Shown in pieces: positions 18,049 through 25,120 of a stretch of 64,000 bases of DNA. Made by a program: the position numbers and the translations under genes. Positions within the stretch are counted from its first letter, which is position 1; the number at the start of each line of letters is the position of its first letter. Source of the stretch: CADEER01 sp965216585 (GTDB lineage Bacteria; Desulfobacterota; Binatia; HRBIN30; CADEER01); the NCBI GenBank assembly GCA_965216585.1, contig CBDCGC010000002.1, forward strand, positions 310,001 to 374,000, in the 5' to 3' direction. The notes under the pieces are model-generated. The model saw only the letters and a program-made list of their open reading frames with translations. It was not told the origin of the DNA and made no database searches.

Positions 18049-18206
18049 AGCCGAGCGGCATCCCCGTTCGTCGACCTCCAGGGTCGCCCGCGACCGGTGT
18101 ATTTGTTGCGCCGGCAGCGAGGGCTGTGGTAGCGCAGGGACTCCTGTGAACGGATGTCCACCGCAGGCGATGCGACTCAGGCGATCGAGAAAGGGACGGA
18201 ACAATC

Positions 18207-18671
18207 GTGGCGAACGAAAATACAAGTCTTGGCTTTACGCTGAGTGGGGACCATATCTCCTTCGCGGTGGATGAAAGCGTCTATCCGCTCGAGGCCGTCT
18301 ACGGTGCTTCCTATCTCTTCCTCGACCGCTGCTACATTTATCTGGCGCGACCGAAGGACGGCGCCGTCGAGGTTCGCCTGACCGGCCAGGAGGCGGGTGT
18401 GGATCTCGAGTCTTTGGCCGGGGAGTTTGCCAACGAATTGTTGTCGCAGACGCTGCGCAGCCGGCTTTCGCAGTCGACGGCGCGCATTCGCGAGTACTAC
18501 ACGGCGGCTGCCTTGCGAGCGGCGACGTCGGCGCCCTCGGTCGACGACCTGTTGGCCGAGCTTGAGTCCGAGGAGTTGCTCGAGGATCCACTCGAAATCA
18601 TGGTTCCATGGGAAGAGAAGCAGGGGGGCGGCGACGGTGGCGAGAGCGATACGGAGGGGTCGGATGGCTGA
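18207..18671 (+). CDS. HxsD-like protein (His-Xaa-Ser system family)
   Basis: A 154-residue protein starting at GTG, with a GGGACGGA-type ribosome site about 8 bases upstream. It has the pattern of HxsD, the small partner of radical-SAM maturases HxsB/HxsC: a beta start (ISFAVDESVYPLEAVYGASY), a variable middle, then GEFANELLSQTLRSRL and IREYYTAAAL, equivalent to the family's conserved LLNDYxLRE-like helix. An extra acidic tail (about 115-154) is not typical. It overlaps the next gene by 8 bases and begins the coupled trio HxsD-like/HxsD-like/HxsB-like. Known HxsD proteins are presumed to assist peptide maturation; the role here is inferred. Confidence 0.72.
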   Translation: MANENTSLGFTLSGDHISFAVDESVYPLEAVYGASYLFLDRCYIYLARPKDGAVEVRLTGQEAGVDLESLAGEFANELLSQTLRSRLSQSTARIREYYTAAALRAATSAPSVDDLLAELESEELLEDPLEIMVPWEEKQGGGDGGESDTEGSDG

Positions 18672-18909
18672 GAAGCTGGTGTTCGACACGACTCTGTACA
18701 GCGAGGAGGCCGTTCGCTCCGCCGCCGCCGCCTATGCCGACTACGCTAAGCTCGAAGTCGCGGCGAGTGACGGCGCCGTTGCGGTGACGATCGACGAAGC
18801 GGCGGAGCACGATCTGACGACGATCGCTCGCGCATTCGCCAACCACGTCCTGCACGAGACGATCGCGCAAAGACGTGGCGCCCTTCTCGAGGAAGGATCG
18901 GCGGCATGA
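18664..18909 (+). CDS. second, short HxsD-like protein
   Basis: An 81-residue protein that resembles the first HxsD-like protein: FDTTLYSEEAVRSAAAAYAD matches the N-terminal pattern (xxLYxxEAVxxAxYxFxD), and IARAFANHVLHETIAQRRG matches the C-terminal helix. It lacks the acidic tail. Its ATG lies inside the end of the upstream gene (8-base overlap), and its stop overlaps the HxsB-like start (ATGA). The three proteins are therefore made together and may form one complex. Two consecutive HxsD paralogues are unusual and could make a heterodimer. Confidence 0.68.
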   Translation: MAEKLVFDTTLYSEEAVRSAAAAYADYAKLEVAASDGAVAVTIDEAAEHDLTTIARAFANHVLHETIAQRRGALLEEGSAA

Positions 18910-20384
18910 GCGCCCAGGGGGAGCGCAGCGTCGAGATGGCCGCCGCCAAGCTCGACACCGATGCCTTGGGGTACTTTCGCTGGGGCCGGATTGGCGGCAA
19001 GGTGCTGGTCACCAACGACGCCGGCGAGTGGGCGAGTTTCAGTGAAGACGAGTTGACGGAGCTGCTCTCCGGCGCCGTCGGTGAGCAACACCCCCGCTTT
19101 TCCGAGATGCAGTCGAAGGGCTTCTTGCGCGATGGTCTCGATCTCGATGCCCTGGCGGCGAAGATCACCGAGCGCAACCGGCACGTCCGCCGCGGTGCAC
19201 ACCTGCATGTGTTGACGTTGGTGAGCGGCGATGCGCGGATGAGCTCGGCAACGGCGGAGAAGATCGTCGACCGCGCCCTCCAGGGTACGACGCAGGCGGT
19301 GACCTTCGTGTTCCAGGGCCAGGGTGCCGACCCGCTGACCAACTTCGCCGTGCTGCGTGAAATCGTCGAAGCGGCGCGCTTTCGCAACGAGCAAACCGCC
19401 GGCAAGAAAATCGGCTTTCGCGTTCTCACCAATCTCAGCGACATGAACGATGAAATGGCTGGTTGGTTGGTCGAAAACGACGTCGCGATCTGCACGACTC
19501 TCGACGGACCGGCGGCCCTGCACGACGCCAATCGCAGTTGGAAACGCGGCGCCAAGCACGCCGACGTCGTGGGTTGGATTGCGGCGCTGCACGAGCGCTA
19601 CGAAAAGCTCGGTCGCGACCCCCAGCAGTGGCACGTCGACGCCATGGTGACGGTCGTCCGCGACACCCTGAAGGCCGGCCGCGAAGTCGTCGACGAGTAC
19701 ATCGCACGCGGCCTGCGCACCATCCACTTGCACCCGCTCGAACGCCACGGTTTCGACGACGCAACCTGGAAGTCGATTGGCTATTCCGCCGAGGAGTATC
19801 TCGACTTTCGCCGCGACACGCTCGACTACATCATCGAACGCAACAGTGAGACGGTGCATCTGCAAGAGCGCTTGGCGGCGGTGGTGGCACGTAAGATTCG
19901 CGTCTCGGAAGAGGCGGGAGTCGTCGACCTGCAGTCGCCGTGCGGTGCCGGAAGCGCCGAAGTCGCGTACGATGCCGACGGCCGCGTTTTTCCCGGCGAC
20001 CGCGCGCGGCGCCTCGCCGCGCGTGGCGATGGGATCTTCGAATTGGGTTCGATCGCCGACCTCAGCCCGAATGAGATCGGCGAGCATGCGACGGTGCGCG
20101 CCATCGCCGGCGCCTCCGTGCTCGACGCACAGCCGATGTGCGCCGACTGTTGGAACAAGCCCTATTGCGGCATCGATCCGGTGCGCAACTACGAGACACA
20201 GGGCGATCTCTTCGGTCGGCGGCCGGCTGCGTTCGAGTGTAAGGAACACATGGGGGTTTCAGCGCAACTCTTTGAAATTCTGATGAAAGAGCCTGAGGGC
20301 GGGCGCGCCGCGGCGATCGATCGCTGGTTGGAGCAGGCATCCCCGCACGCCACGGACACGCGCCTGTGTCGGGAAGCGCCGTGA
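18906..20384 (+). CDS. HxsB-like maturase that lacks the radical-SAM cysteine motif
   Basis: A 492-residue protein matching HxsB along its length: the N-terminal FRWGRIGGKVLVTNDAGEW region (24-42), KGFLRDGLDLDAL (71-83), the barrel (IGFRVLTNLSDMNDEM, TTLDGPAALHDANR, VDEYIARGLRTIHLHPL) and the SPASM-like C-terminus (Cys346 in LQSPCGAG, Cys412/415/421 in CADCWNKPYC, TQGD, Cys445). The radical-SAM CX3CX2C loop is absent: where HxsB has it, residues 103-113 read LTLVSGDARMS. The SAM-binding GGEP has become GQGADP (138-143). The frame is continuous on both sides, so this is a clean loop deletion, not a frameshift. It is probably a non-catalytic pseudo-maturase that still binds an auxiliary cluster. 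It is coupled to the HxsD-like genes. Confidence 0.8.
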   Translation: MSAQGERSVEMAAAKLDTDALGYFRWGRIGGKVLVTNDAGEWASFSEDELTELLSGAVGEQHPRFSEMQSKGFLRDGLDLDALAAKITERNRHVRRGAHLHVLTLVSGDARMSSATAEKIVDRALQGTTQAVTFVFQGQGADPLTNFAVLREIVEAARFRNEQTAGKKIGFRVLTNLSDMNDEMAGWLVENDVAICTTLDGPAALHDANRSWKRGAKHADVVGWIAALHERYEKLGRDPQQWHVDAMVTVVRDTLKAGREVVDEYIARGLRTIHLHPLERHGFDDATWKSIGYSAEEYLDFRRDTLDYIIERNSETVHLQERLAAVVARKIRVSEEAGVVDLQSPCGAGSAEVAYDADGRVFPGDRARRLAARGDGIFELGSIADLSPNEIGEHATVRAIAGASVLDAQPMCADCWNKPYCGIDPVRNYETQGDLFGRRPAAFECKEHMGVSAQLFEILMKEPEGGRAAAIDRWLEQASPHATDTRLCREAP

Positions 20385-20432
20385 GCGGAGCGCACGCGGC
20401 GCGAGTGCCGAGAACGATCTGCTGAGGCTGGC

Positions 20433-21554
20433 GTGATTCGGGTTGCCAACATCGTCGGGACGCGCCCGAACTTGATCAAGATCGCCGCCTTGCTGGCGGC
20501 GCAACGCCGCCGGCCGGATTGTTTCGAACCGATCCTCGTCCACACCGGGCAGCACTCCGATCCGGCGATGTCGGCCCGCTTCTTCTCCGAGCTCGAGTTG
20601 CCGGCAGCCGATGTCGTGCTCAACGCCGGTGGAGGTTCGCAGGCCGAGCAGATCGGACGGATGCTGATCGAGCTGGAAGAGGTGTTTACCCGCTTGCAGC
20701 CGGATCTCGTGCTGGTCGTCGGCGATGTGAACTCGACGGCGGCGGCGGCCCTGGCGGCGTCGATGTCGAACATCCCCATCGCCCATGTCGAGGCGGGACT
20801 GCGCAGCTTTGATGAGAGCATGCCGGAGGAGCTCAACCGCATCGTCGTCGACGCGGTGAGCGACTATCTCTTCGCGTCGGAGGCGAGTGCCGTCGCCAAC
20901 CTCGAGCGCGAAGGGCGGCCGAGCGAGGCCGTCTTCCACGTCGGCAACGTGATGATCGACACCCTGATTCGCTTCCGCGCCCGGGCGGCCGAGCGCGCTC
21001 CGGCCAGAGACTTCGGTGTCGTCGACGGCGGCTACGCGGTGTTGACCTTGCACCGGCCATCCAACGTCGACCGCGCCGCCGCACTGGCGCCGTTGCTCAA
21101 AGCGCTCGGCGAAGCGGCGCGGCGCACGCCGATCATCTTTCCGGTGCACCCGCGCACGCGCAACCGCCTGCAGGAGTCCGGACTGGGTGCCGCCCTGGCC
21201 AACGTCGAAGGCCTGCACGTGTTGCCACCGCTCGGCTATCTCGACATGCTGGCTCTGCTGCAGCGCGCCGACTTCGTCCTCACCGATTCGGGCGGCCTGC
21301 AAGAGGAGAGCACCTACCTGGGCGTGCCGTGCCTGACCTTGCGCGACAACACCGAGCGGCCGGCAACCGTGCGCGAGGGTACCAACCGCGTCATCGGTAC
21401 CAGCGCCGCCGCGGCGCGGCGCGAAATACAGCGTCTCCTCGATGGCGATCGGCCGCCGGCCCGGTGCCCGGCGCTGTGGGACGGCCGCGCGGCCGAACGG
21501 GTCGTCGACGTCCTCGCATCCGCGTCTCCATTGGCGGCACGTGTGCCAGCCTGA
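20433..21554 (+). CDS. wecB: UDP-N-acetylglucosamine 2-epimerase (non-hydrolysing)
   Basis: A 373-residue enzyme that interconverts UDP-GlcNAc and UDP-ManNAc, a precursor for surface polysaccharide. Family motifs are complete: GTRPNLIKIAAL near the N-terminus, HTGQH, GDVNST, HVEAGLRSFDESMPEELNR (active-site loop) and TDSGGLQEE (UDP binding). It starts at GTG, 48 bases after the HxsB-like gene in the same direction. It is the only sugar-nucleotide enzyme in the window and connects the HxsD/HxsB trio with the glycosyltransferases further on. Confidence 0.93.
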   Translation: MIRVANIVGTRPNLIKIAALLAAQRRRPDCFEPILVHTGQHSDPAMSARFFSELELPAADVVLNAGGGSQAEQIGRMLIELEEVFTRLQPDLVLVVGDVNSTAAAALAASMSNIPIAHVEAGLRSFDESMPEELNRIVVDAVSDYLFASEASAVANLEREGRPSEAVFHVGNVMIDTLIRFRARAAERAPARDFGVVDGGYAVLTLHRPSNVDRAAALAPLLKALGEAARRTPIIFPVHPRTRNRLQESGLGAALANVEGLHVLPPLGYLDMLALLQRADFVLTDSGGLQEESTYLGVPCLTLRDNTERPATVREGTNRVIGTSAAAARREIQRLLDGDRPPARCPALWDGRAAERVVDVLASASPLAARVPA

Positions 21555-21584
21555 CCGGCATTTCCCATCCCCGCCGCCGGCTGC

Positions 21585-21618
21585 GTCCCTTTGGTCCCTT
21601 GAGGTCCCTTCCGTCCCC
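21585..21618. repeat. short GTCCCTT direct repeats between convergent genes
   Basis: GTCCCTT occurs at 21585, 21594 and 21604, with GTCCCC at 21613, a period of 9-10 bases. It lies in the 67-base gap between the ends of wecB and the SplB-like gene. Function unknown. Confidence 0.6.
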
Positions 21619-21621
21619 GAT

Positions 21622-22767
21622 TCAGCCGAGCAGCGGCTCGAAGTTGTCGAGCGACTCGACGGCGACGCCGCGTCGTTCGAAGGCGGCGGCGAGGCGGGCG
21701 ATGGTGTCGGCGAACCAAGACTCGCTGCAGTATTCGCTCAGACCGTTCTCCTCGTAGACGTGGCGAATGCGCTCGCCGACGTAGAGCTTGTCGAGGCGGA
21801 CCGCCCGCACATAGGGGGCGACTTCCTCGACCATGCGGTCGATGTTCATCGGCAACACTGGCTGGATGACGGCGAAGGTGGTGACGCCGGCGGCGTGGAG
21901 ACGGCGCAGTGCCATCAGGCGGTCTTCGATCGGGTCGGCGCGCGGTTCGAAGATGCGCCGGTATTCGTCCGTATCAGTCGGGATGGAGAAGCCGACCAGG
22001 GCGCGCGGGAAGCGTTGGAGGATCTCGAGGTCTTCGAGAATGCGCGGCGCGCGGGTGAGGATGACCGGGGCGAGGTCGGTGTCGGCGAGAACCTCGAGGC
22101 ACTGGCGCGTGATCCGGTAGCGCTTCTCGGCCGGTTGGTAGGGGTCGGTGAGAATCGGGCTCATGCGCACGATGCCGCCGCTGGCGCCGCTCACTTCGCG
22201 GCGCAGGATGTCGGCGGCGTTGACCTTGACGTCGAGATAGCGGCCCCAGGGTCGCTCGGCAGCGCCGTCGAGCTCGCGCGAGAAGTCGGCCCGGTCGATG
22301 ACGTAGCAGAATGGGCAGGCGATCATGCAGCCGGCGTAGGGGTTGATGTAGTAGTGCCCCTTGCCCTCGGGCATGAGAAGGCGGTCGACGAGAATTTCCC
22401 GGACCTCGGCGCCCCGCGCCAGCTCTTCTCGCGGCGCCTCGGGTAGCCCGTCTTCGCGCTGGCGCAGCACGTCGATGACGGCGTCGACCATCGCGCGGTC
22501 GGCGTCGTCGAGATCGGCGTCTTCGAACTGGCGGCCGACGCAGATATTGAACCGCCTAGTGCGAGTGTAGCAGTCGAGGTCGTCGTTGCGTCGCTCGGCT
22601 TCGATGGAAATGCATGTGCGGTCGTTTTCGAGGAGAACGCTGATCGCCTGCTCGCAGTCCCAGCCGACCAGCCGCCAGCCGCGCGGAACCTTCGTGCCGT
22701 CGAGCAGTGGTGCCAGGAGCTCGCGGGCGACGCCGTCCAGCGAACGCGGGGAAGGGGGGCTGGTCAT
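21622..22767 (-). CDS. SplB-like radical-SAM protein with extra N-terminal domain
   Basis: A 381-residue radical-SAM protein. The 4Fe-4S motif CMIACPFC uses Cys147, Cys151 and Cys154, preceded by GHYYINPYAG as in spore photoproduct lyase-like enzymes; RMSPILTDPYQPAEK and LTRAPRILEDLE match that subgroup. No SPASM cysteines follow. The first 120 residues form an unrecognised domain (WDCEQAISVLLE, CISIEAERR, TRTRRFNICVG) with several cysteines and a beta-rich pattern. It is transcribed after the radical-SAM/methyltransferase fusion and the small secreted protein, 98 bases after the former. Its substrate is unknown; DNA-lesion repair is not assumed, since most relatives are uncharacterised. Confidence 0.85.
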   Translation of the reverse strand: MTSPPSPRSLDGVARELLAPLLDGTKVPRGWRLVGWDCEQAISVLLENDRTCISIEAERRNDDLDCYTRTRRFNICVGRQFEDADLDDADRAMVDAVIDVLRQREDGLPEAPREELARGAEVREILVDRLLMPEGKGHYYINPYAGCMIACPFCYVIDRADFSRELDGAAERPWGRYLDVKVNAADILRREVSGASGGIVRMSPILTDPYQPAEKRYRITRQCLEVLADTDLAPVILTRAPRILEDLEILQRFPRALVGFSIPTDTDEYRRIFEPRADPIEDRLMALRRLHAAGVTTFAVIQPVLPMNIDRMVEEVAPYVRAVRLDKLYVGERIRHVYEENGLSEYCSESWFADTIARLAAAFERRGVAVESLDNFEPLLG

Positions 22768-22865
22768 GCGCCGACGCTAGACCCCAGTGCCGCCGCGAGC
22801 AAGCGCGCCGGCATCGAGCAGCGCTCTCTGGAGCAGGAGTACGGGAGTGTTCCGAAGCGAGCGGA

Positions 22866-24548
22866 CTACTTGGCCAGCAAGAGGATCCACTCGTTGGTGG
22901 TGGCGAGACCGACCGGATGGTGGTGTACGATGCGCAGCCGCCGCCGGCGGGCGTAGGGGAGCACGTCGTGGCCGGTGACGTTGCGATAGTGTTGGTGTCC
23001 GGCACGCGGCGCGCGGTCGGCGGCCGCAACTTGCTCCGGCTGACGCAGCATGGCGAAGGGCGTCGTTTCGACGATGAGCAGTTGCCCGTCGGGTTTCAAC
23101 AAAGCCGCCATGCGAGCGATCGCTTCGTCGAGATCGGTGACGTGGTTGAGCGATCGCAAGCAGAGAACCCGATCGTAGCTCTCTGGTGGCGCGGTGAAGT
23201 CTTCGATGCCGCCGAGCACGAATCGCCCGGCCGGCAGCAAGCGGCTCCACTCGTCGAGGCTGGGCTGATCGGGATCGAGACCGGTGTAGGAGAGGGCACC
23301 GCTGCGCACCAGTGGGACGATCTGATCGCGGTAGAGTTGCTCGCCGCAGCCGACGTCGAGGACGTCCCCGCGCAGATCTGCGACATAGTCGGCGATCCAC
23401 TTCTCCTCGACTCGAAAGGGTGGCCCCTCGACCTGGTTGAAGCGGCGCGCGCAGACGTCGCGATGGTCGCAGGGGTTGCAAAGCGGATCCGGCAGGACGC
23501 GGCGCATTCCTTCGCGGAAGTCGTCGAGGACACCGGGCTTGGCGCGATCGACGAAGAGGTGACTCCACTCGTTCTTGATGCGGCGGAAATCGGCATCATC
23601 GAAATCGCCGGTGTCGGTGGCGAAGAGTGTGGCGACGTCGCCTTCGACGAGCCACAGGTGGCGATCGCGCTGGGCGGCATCGAGTGCGCCGTGCGCGCGG
23701 CAGTGCTGCGCCGTCGGGCTGGCGGCGACGCTGTCGGCGGTGCGGACGAAGTTGAAGGAGTTGGCGCGAACCGGCAACTCGCCGGCGGCGCGGTTGGCTG
23801 GTCGCACGGTGCCGAGGCAGGAGGCCGCTGGCGCAGCAGCGAGAAATCCGCTGGCGAGTCGCGGAATCGCCGCCTGTGTCGCCGGTGAATCGCTCTCGCG
23901 CAGGCCCTCCCAGAAGAGCGCCGGGCGCTCGGCGGCGTTGTTCCACGCGCGCAGAAGCGAGGGGGCCTCCGACGGCGCCAACGCTTGCCGGTTGCTGGCG
24001 ACGACGAGGTTGAGATCGGCGGCTTCGACCGGGCCGAGATCGGCGGCGATCGCTTCGACCGTACGAGCGACTTCGTCGGCAATTGCGGAGGCGGGGTGTA
24101 CGGCGATGTCGGTGGCGCATGCACCGCCATCGGTCAGCCAACCTCGCAAGCTGGCGATGGTATGTGCGTACGCACCGGCGATCCCGGTCGCCTCGTCGTG
24201 CTCGCTGCCGGCGCCGAAGAGCTGTACGCGTAGGTATGCGAGTCCGGCGCCGCGCAGCTTTTCACGCACCTGCGGATAGTGGAGGGCGCGGCCTGTGGTG
24301 ACCAGACCGGGAAGGTGATGGCTGGCGGCGATGGCGCGCAGCAAGCGCAGCACGTCGGGTCGAAGTAGGGGGTCGCCGCCGGCGAGAACCACCAGACGCC
24401 GGCGGTCCGGCAGTGCGAGCAGGGCACCCGCCAGCGTCGCGGCGTCGAGCCCGGGCGGAGCGGTGGTGCGCTCGATCGGGCAGGCTGGACACCCGTACAC
24501 GCAGGTGGCACCGGTCCATGCGAGCACGGTGCTGGCAGATGGCCTCAT
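22866..24548 (-). CDS. radical-SAM / SAM-dependent methyltransferase fusion
   Basis: A 560-residue two-enzyme protein. Residues 1-230 are a radical-SAM core with CVYGCPAC (Cys16, Cys20, Cys23) very near the N-terminus and GGDP (57-60) in place of GGEP. Cys357, Cys360 and Cys366 (CNPCDHRDVC) make a SPASM/twitch-type auxiliary-cluster motif. Residues about 380-560 are a class I methyltransferase (VLDVGCGEQLY at 396-406, then VLCLRSLNHVTD and LLKPDGQLLIVET). The fusion suggests a radical modification followed by methylation, or ligation of two steps in one pathway. It lies in a minus-strand group with the SplB-like gene and a small secreted cysteine protein. Substrate unknown. Confidence 0.87.
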   Translation of the reverse strand: MRPSASTVLAWTGATCVYGCPACPIERTTAPPGLDAATLAGALLALPDRRRLVVLAGGDPLLRPDVLRLLRAIAASHHLPGLVTTGRALHYPQVREKLRGAGLAYLRVQLFGAGSEHDEATGIAGAYAHTIASLRGWLTDGGACATDIAVHPASAIADEVARTVEAIAADLGPVEAADLNLVVASNRQALAPSEAPSLLRAWNNAAERPALFWEGLRESDSPATQAAIPRLASGFLAAAPAASCLGTVRPANRAAGELPVRANSFNFVRTADSVAASPTAQHCRAHGALDAAQRDRHLWLVEGDVATLFATDTGDFDDADFRRIKNEWSHLFVDRAKPGVLDDFREGMRRVLPDPLCNPCDHRDVCARRFNQVEGPPFRVEEKWIADYVADLRGDVLDVGCGEQLYRDQIVPLVRSGALSYTGLDPDQPSLDEWSRLLPAGRFVLGGIEDFTAPPESYDRVLCLRSLNHVTDLDEAIARMAALLKPDGQLLIVETTPFAMLRQPEQVAAADRAPRAGHQHYRNVTGHDVLPYARRRRLRIVHHHPVGLATTNEWILLLAK

Positions 24549-24580
24549 GACCGGCGGATGAGGCGCGATTGCGGCGAAGC

Positions 24581-24997
24581 CTATTCCGGCGTCGCCGGAT
24601 CAGCGGGAAACTCCCAGACAAAGGAAGCTTCCCGTTGTTGCACTCGCGCCGCCAGAGTGTCGATCAGCTCGTTTGGTGCCGAGCCGTCGAGCACGGCGAT
24701 GGCGAAGTGTTCGGTTTGCACGTCCGTGTCGGTGGCCTCGCTGGCGTGCGCGAGCTCGACGATCACCTCACCGAGGCTACAGGCGTAGGTGGCCTCGACG
24801 ACGGTGTACTCGACTCGCCCGTCTTCGAGCTTGCAGGAGCCGGGAAGGCTGGTTTTCTTTCCCAGCATCTCGAGCAGCAAATCCTCCTGGCCTGGGGGGA
24901 TGCGGGGTGAATCCGCACCGCCGTAGGCGCCGAGTGCCGCCGCCAGCAGGCAGGCCGTAGCCAGTGACATGACCGTCCGTAATCGTCGCAGAGTCAT
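24581..24997 (-). CDS. small secreted two-cysteine protein, family A copy 1
   Basis: A 138-residue protein with a signal peptide (MSLATACLLAAALGAYG region). The mature part has the pattern LLLEMLG, a GSC cysteine, VVEATYAC, GEVIVELAH, TEHFAIAV, GSAPNELI, and a final REASFVWEF. The same pattern occurs in the protein at 27170-27730, at near 40 percent identity by eye. The two cysteines (about 20 residues apart) are conserved and probably form a disulfide in the periplasm. No known family is recognised. It is divergent from the glycosyltransferase operon and first in the minus-strand radical-SAM group. Confidence 0.7.
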   Translation of the reverse strand: MTLRRLRTVMSLATACLLAAALGAYGGADSPRIPPGQEDLLLEMLGKKTSLPGSCKLEDGRVEYTVVEATYACSLGEVIVELAHASEATDTDVQTEHFAIAVLDGSAPNELIDTLAARVQQREASFVWEFPADPATPE

Positions 24998-25120
24998 GTG
25001 CCAAAAGTGCCACAGACGGTGACCAGGAGTCCAGTCAAAGTTGGAAATCGATCAGGAGCGCCGCCGAACACCTACCGGCAGCCGTTGCATTCTGCGGGCG
25101 CAGACCCAACCATCCCGGCG

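Noticed and set aside
18049..18206. A hidden HxsA substrate peptide with His-Xaa-Ser repeats before the HxsD-like genes
   Set aside because: No repeated His-x-Ser pattern was seen in the translations here or elsewhere in the window.
19195..19290. Frameshift or sequencing error explaining the lost cysteines in the HxsB-like gene
   Set aside because: The frame is continuous, both flanks align to HxsB, and the GGEP motif is changed as well, so the loss looks real.
21622..22767. A true spore photoproduct lyase (DNA repair)
   Set aside because: Only the subgroup-level motifs match; the extra N-terminal domain and the locus context point to an uncharacterised relative.
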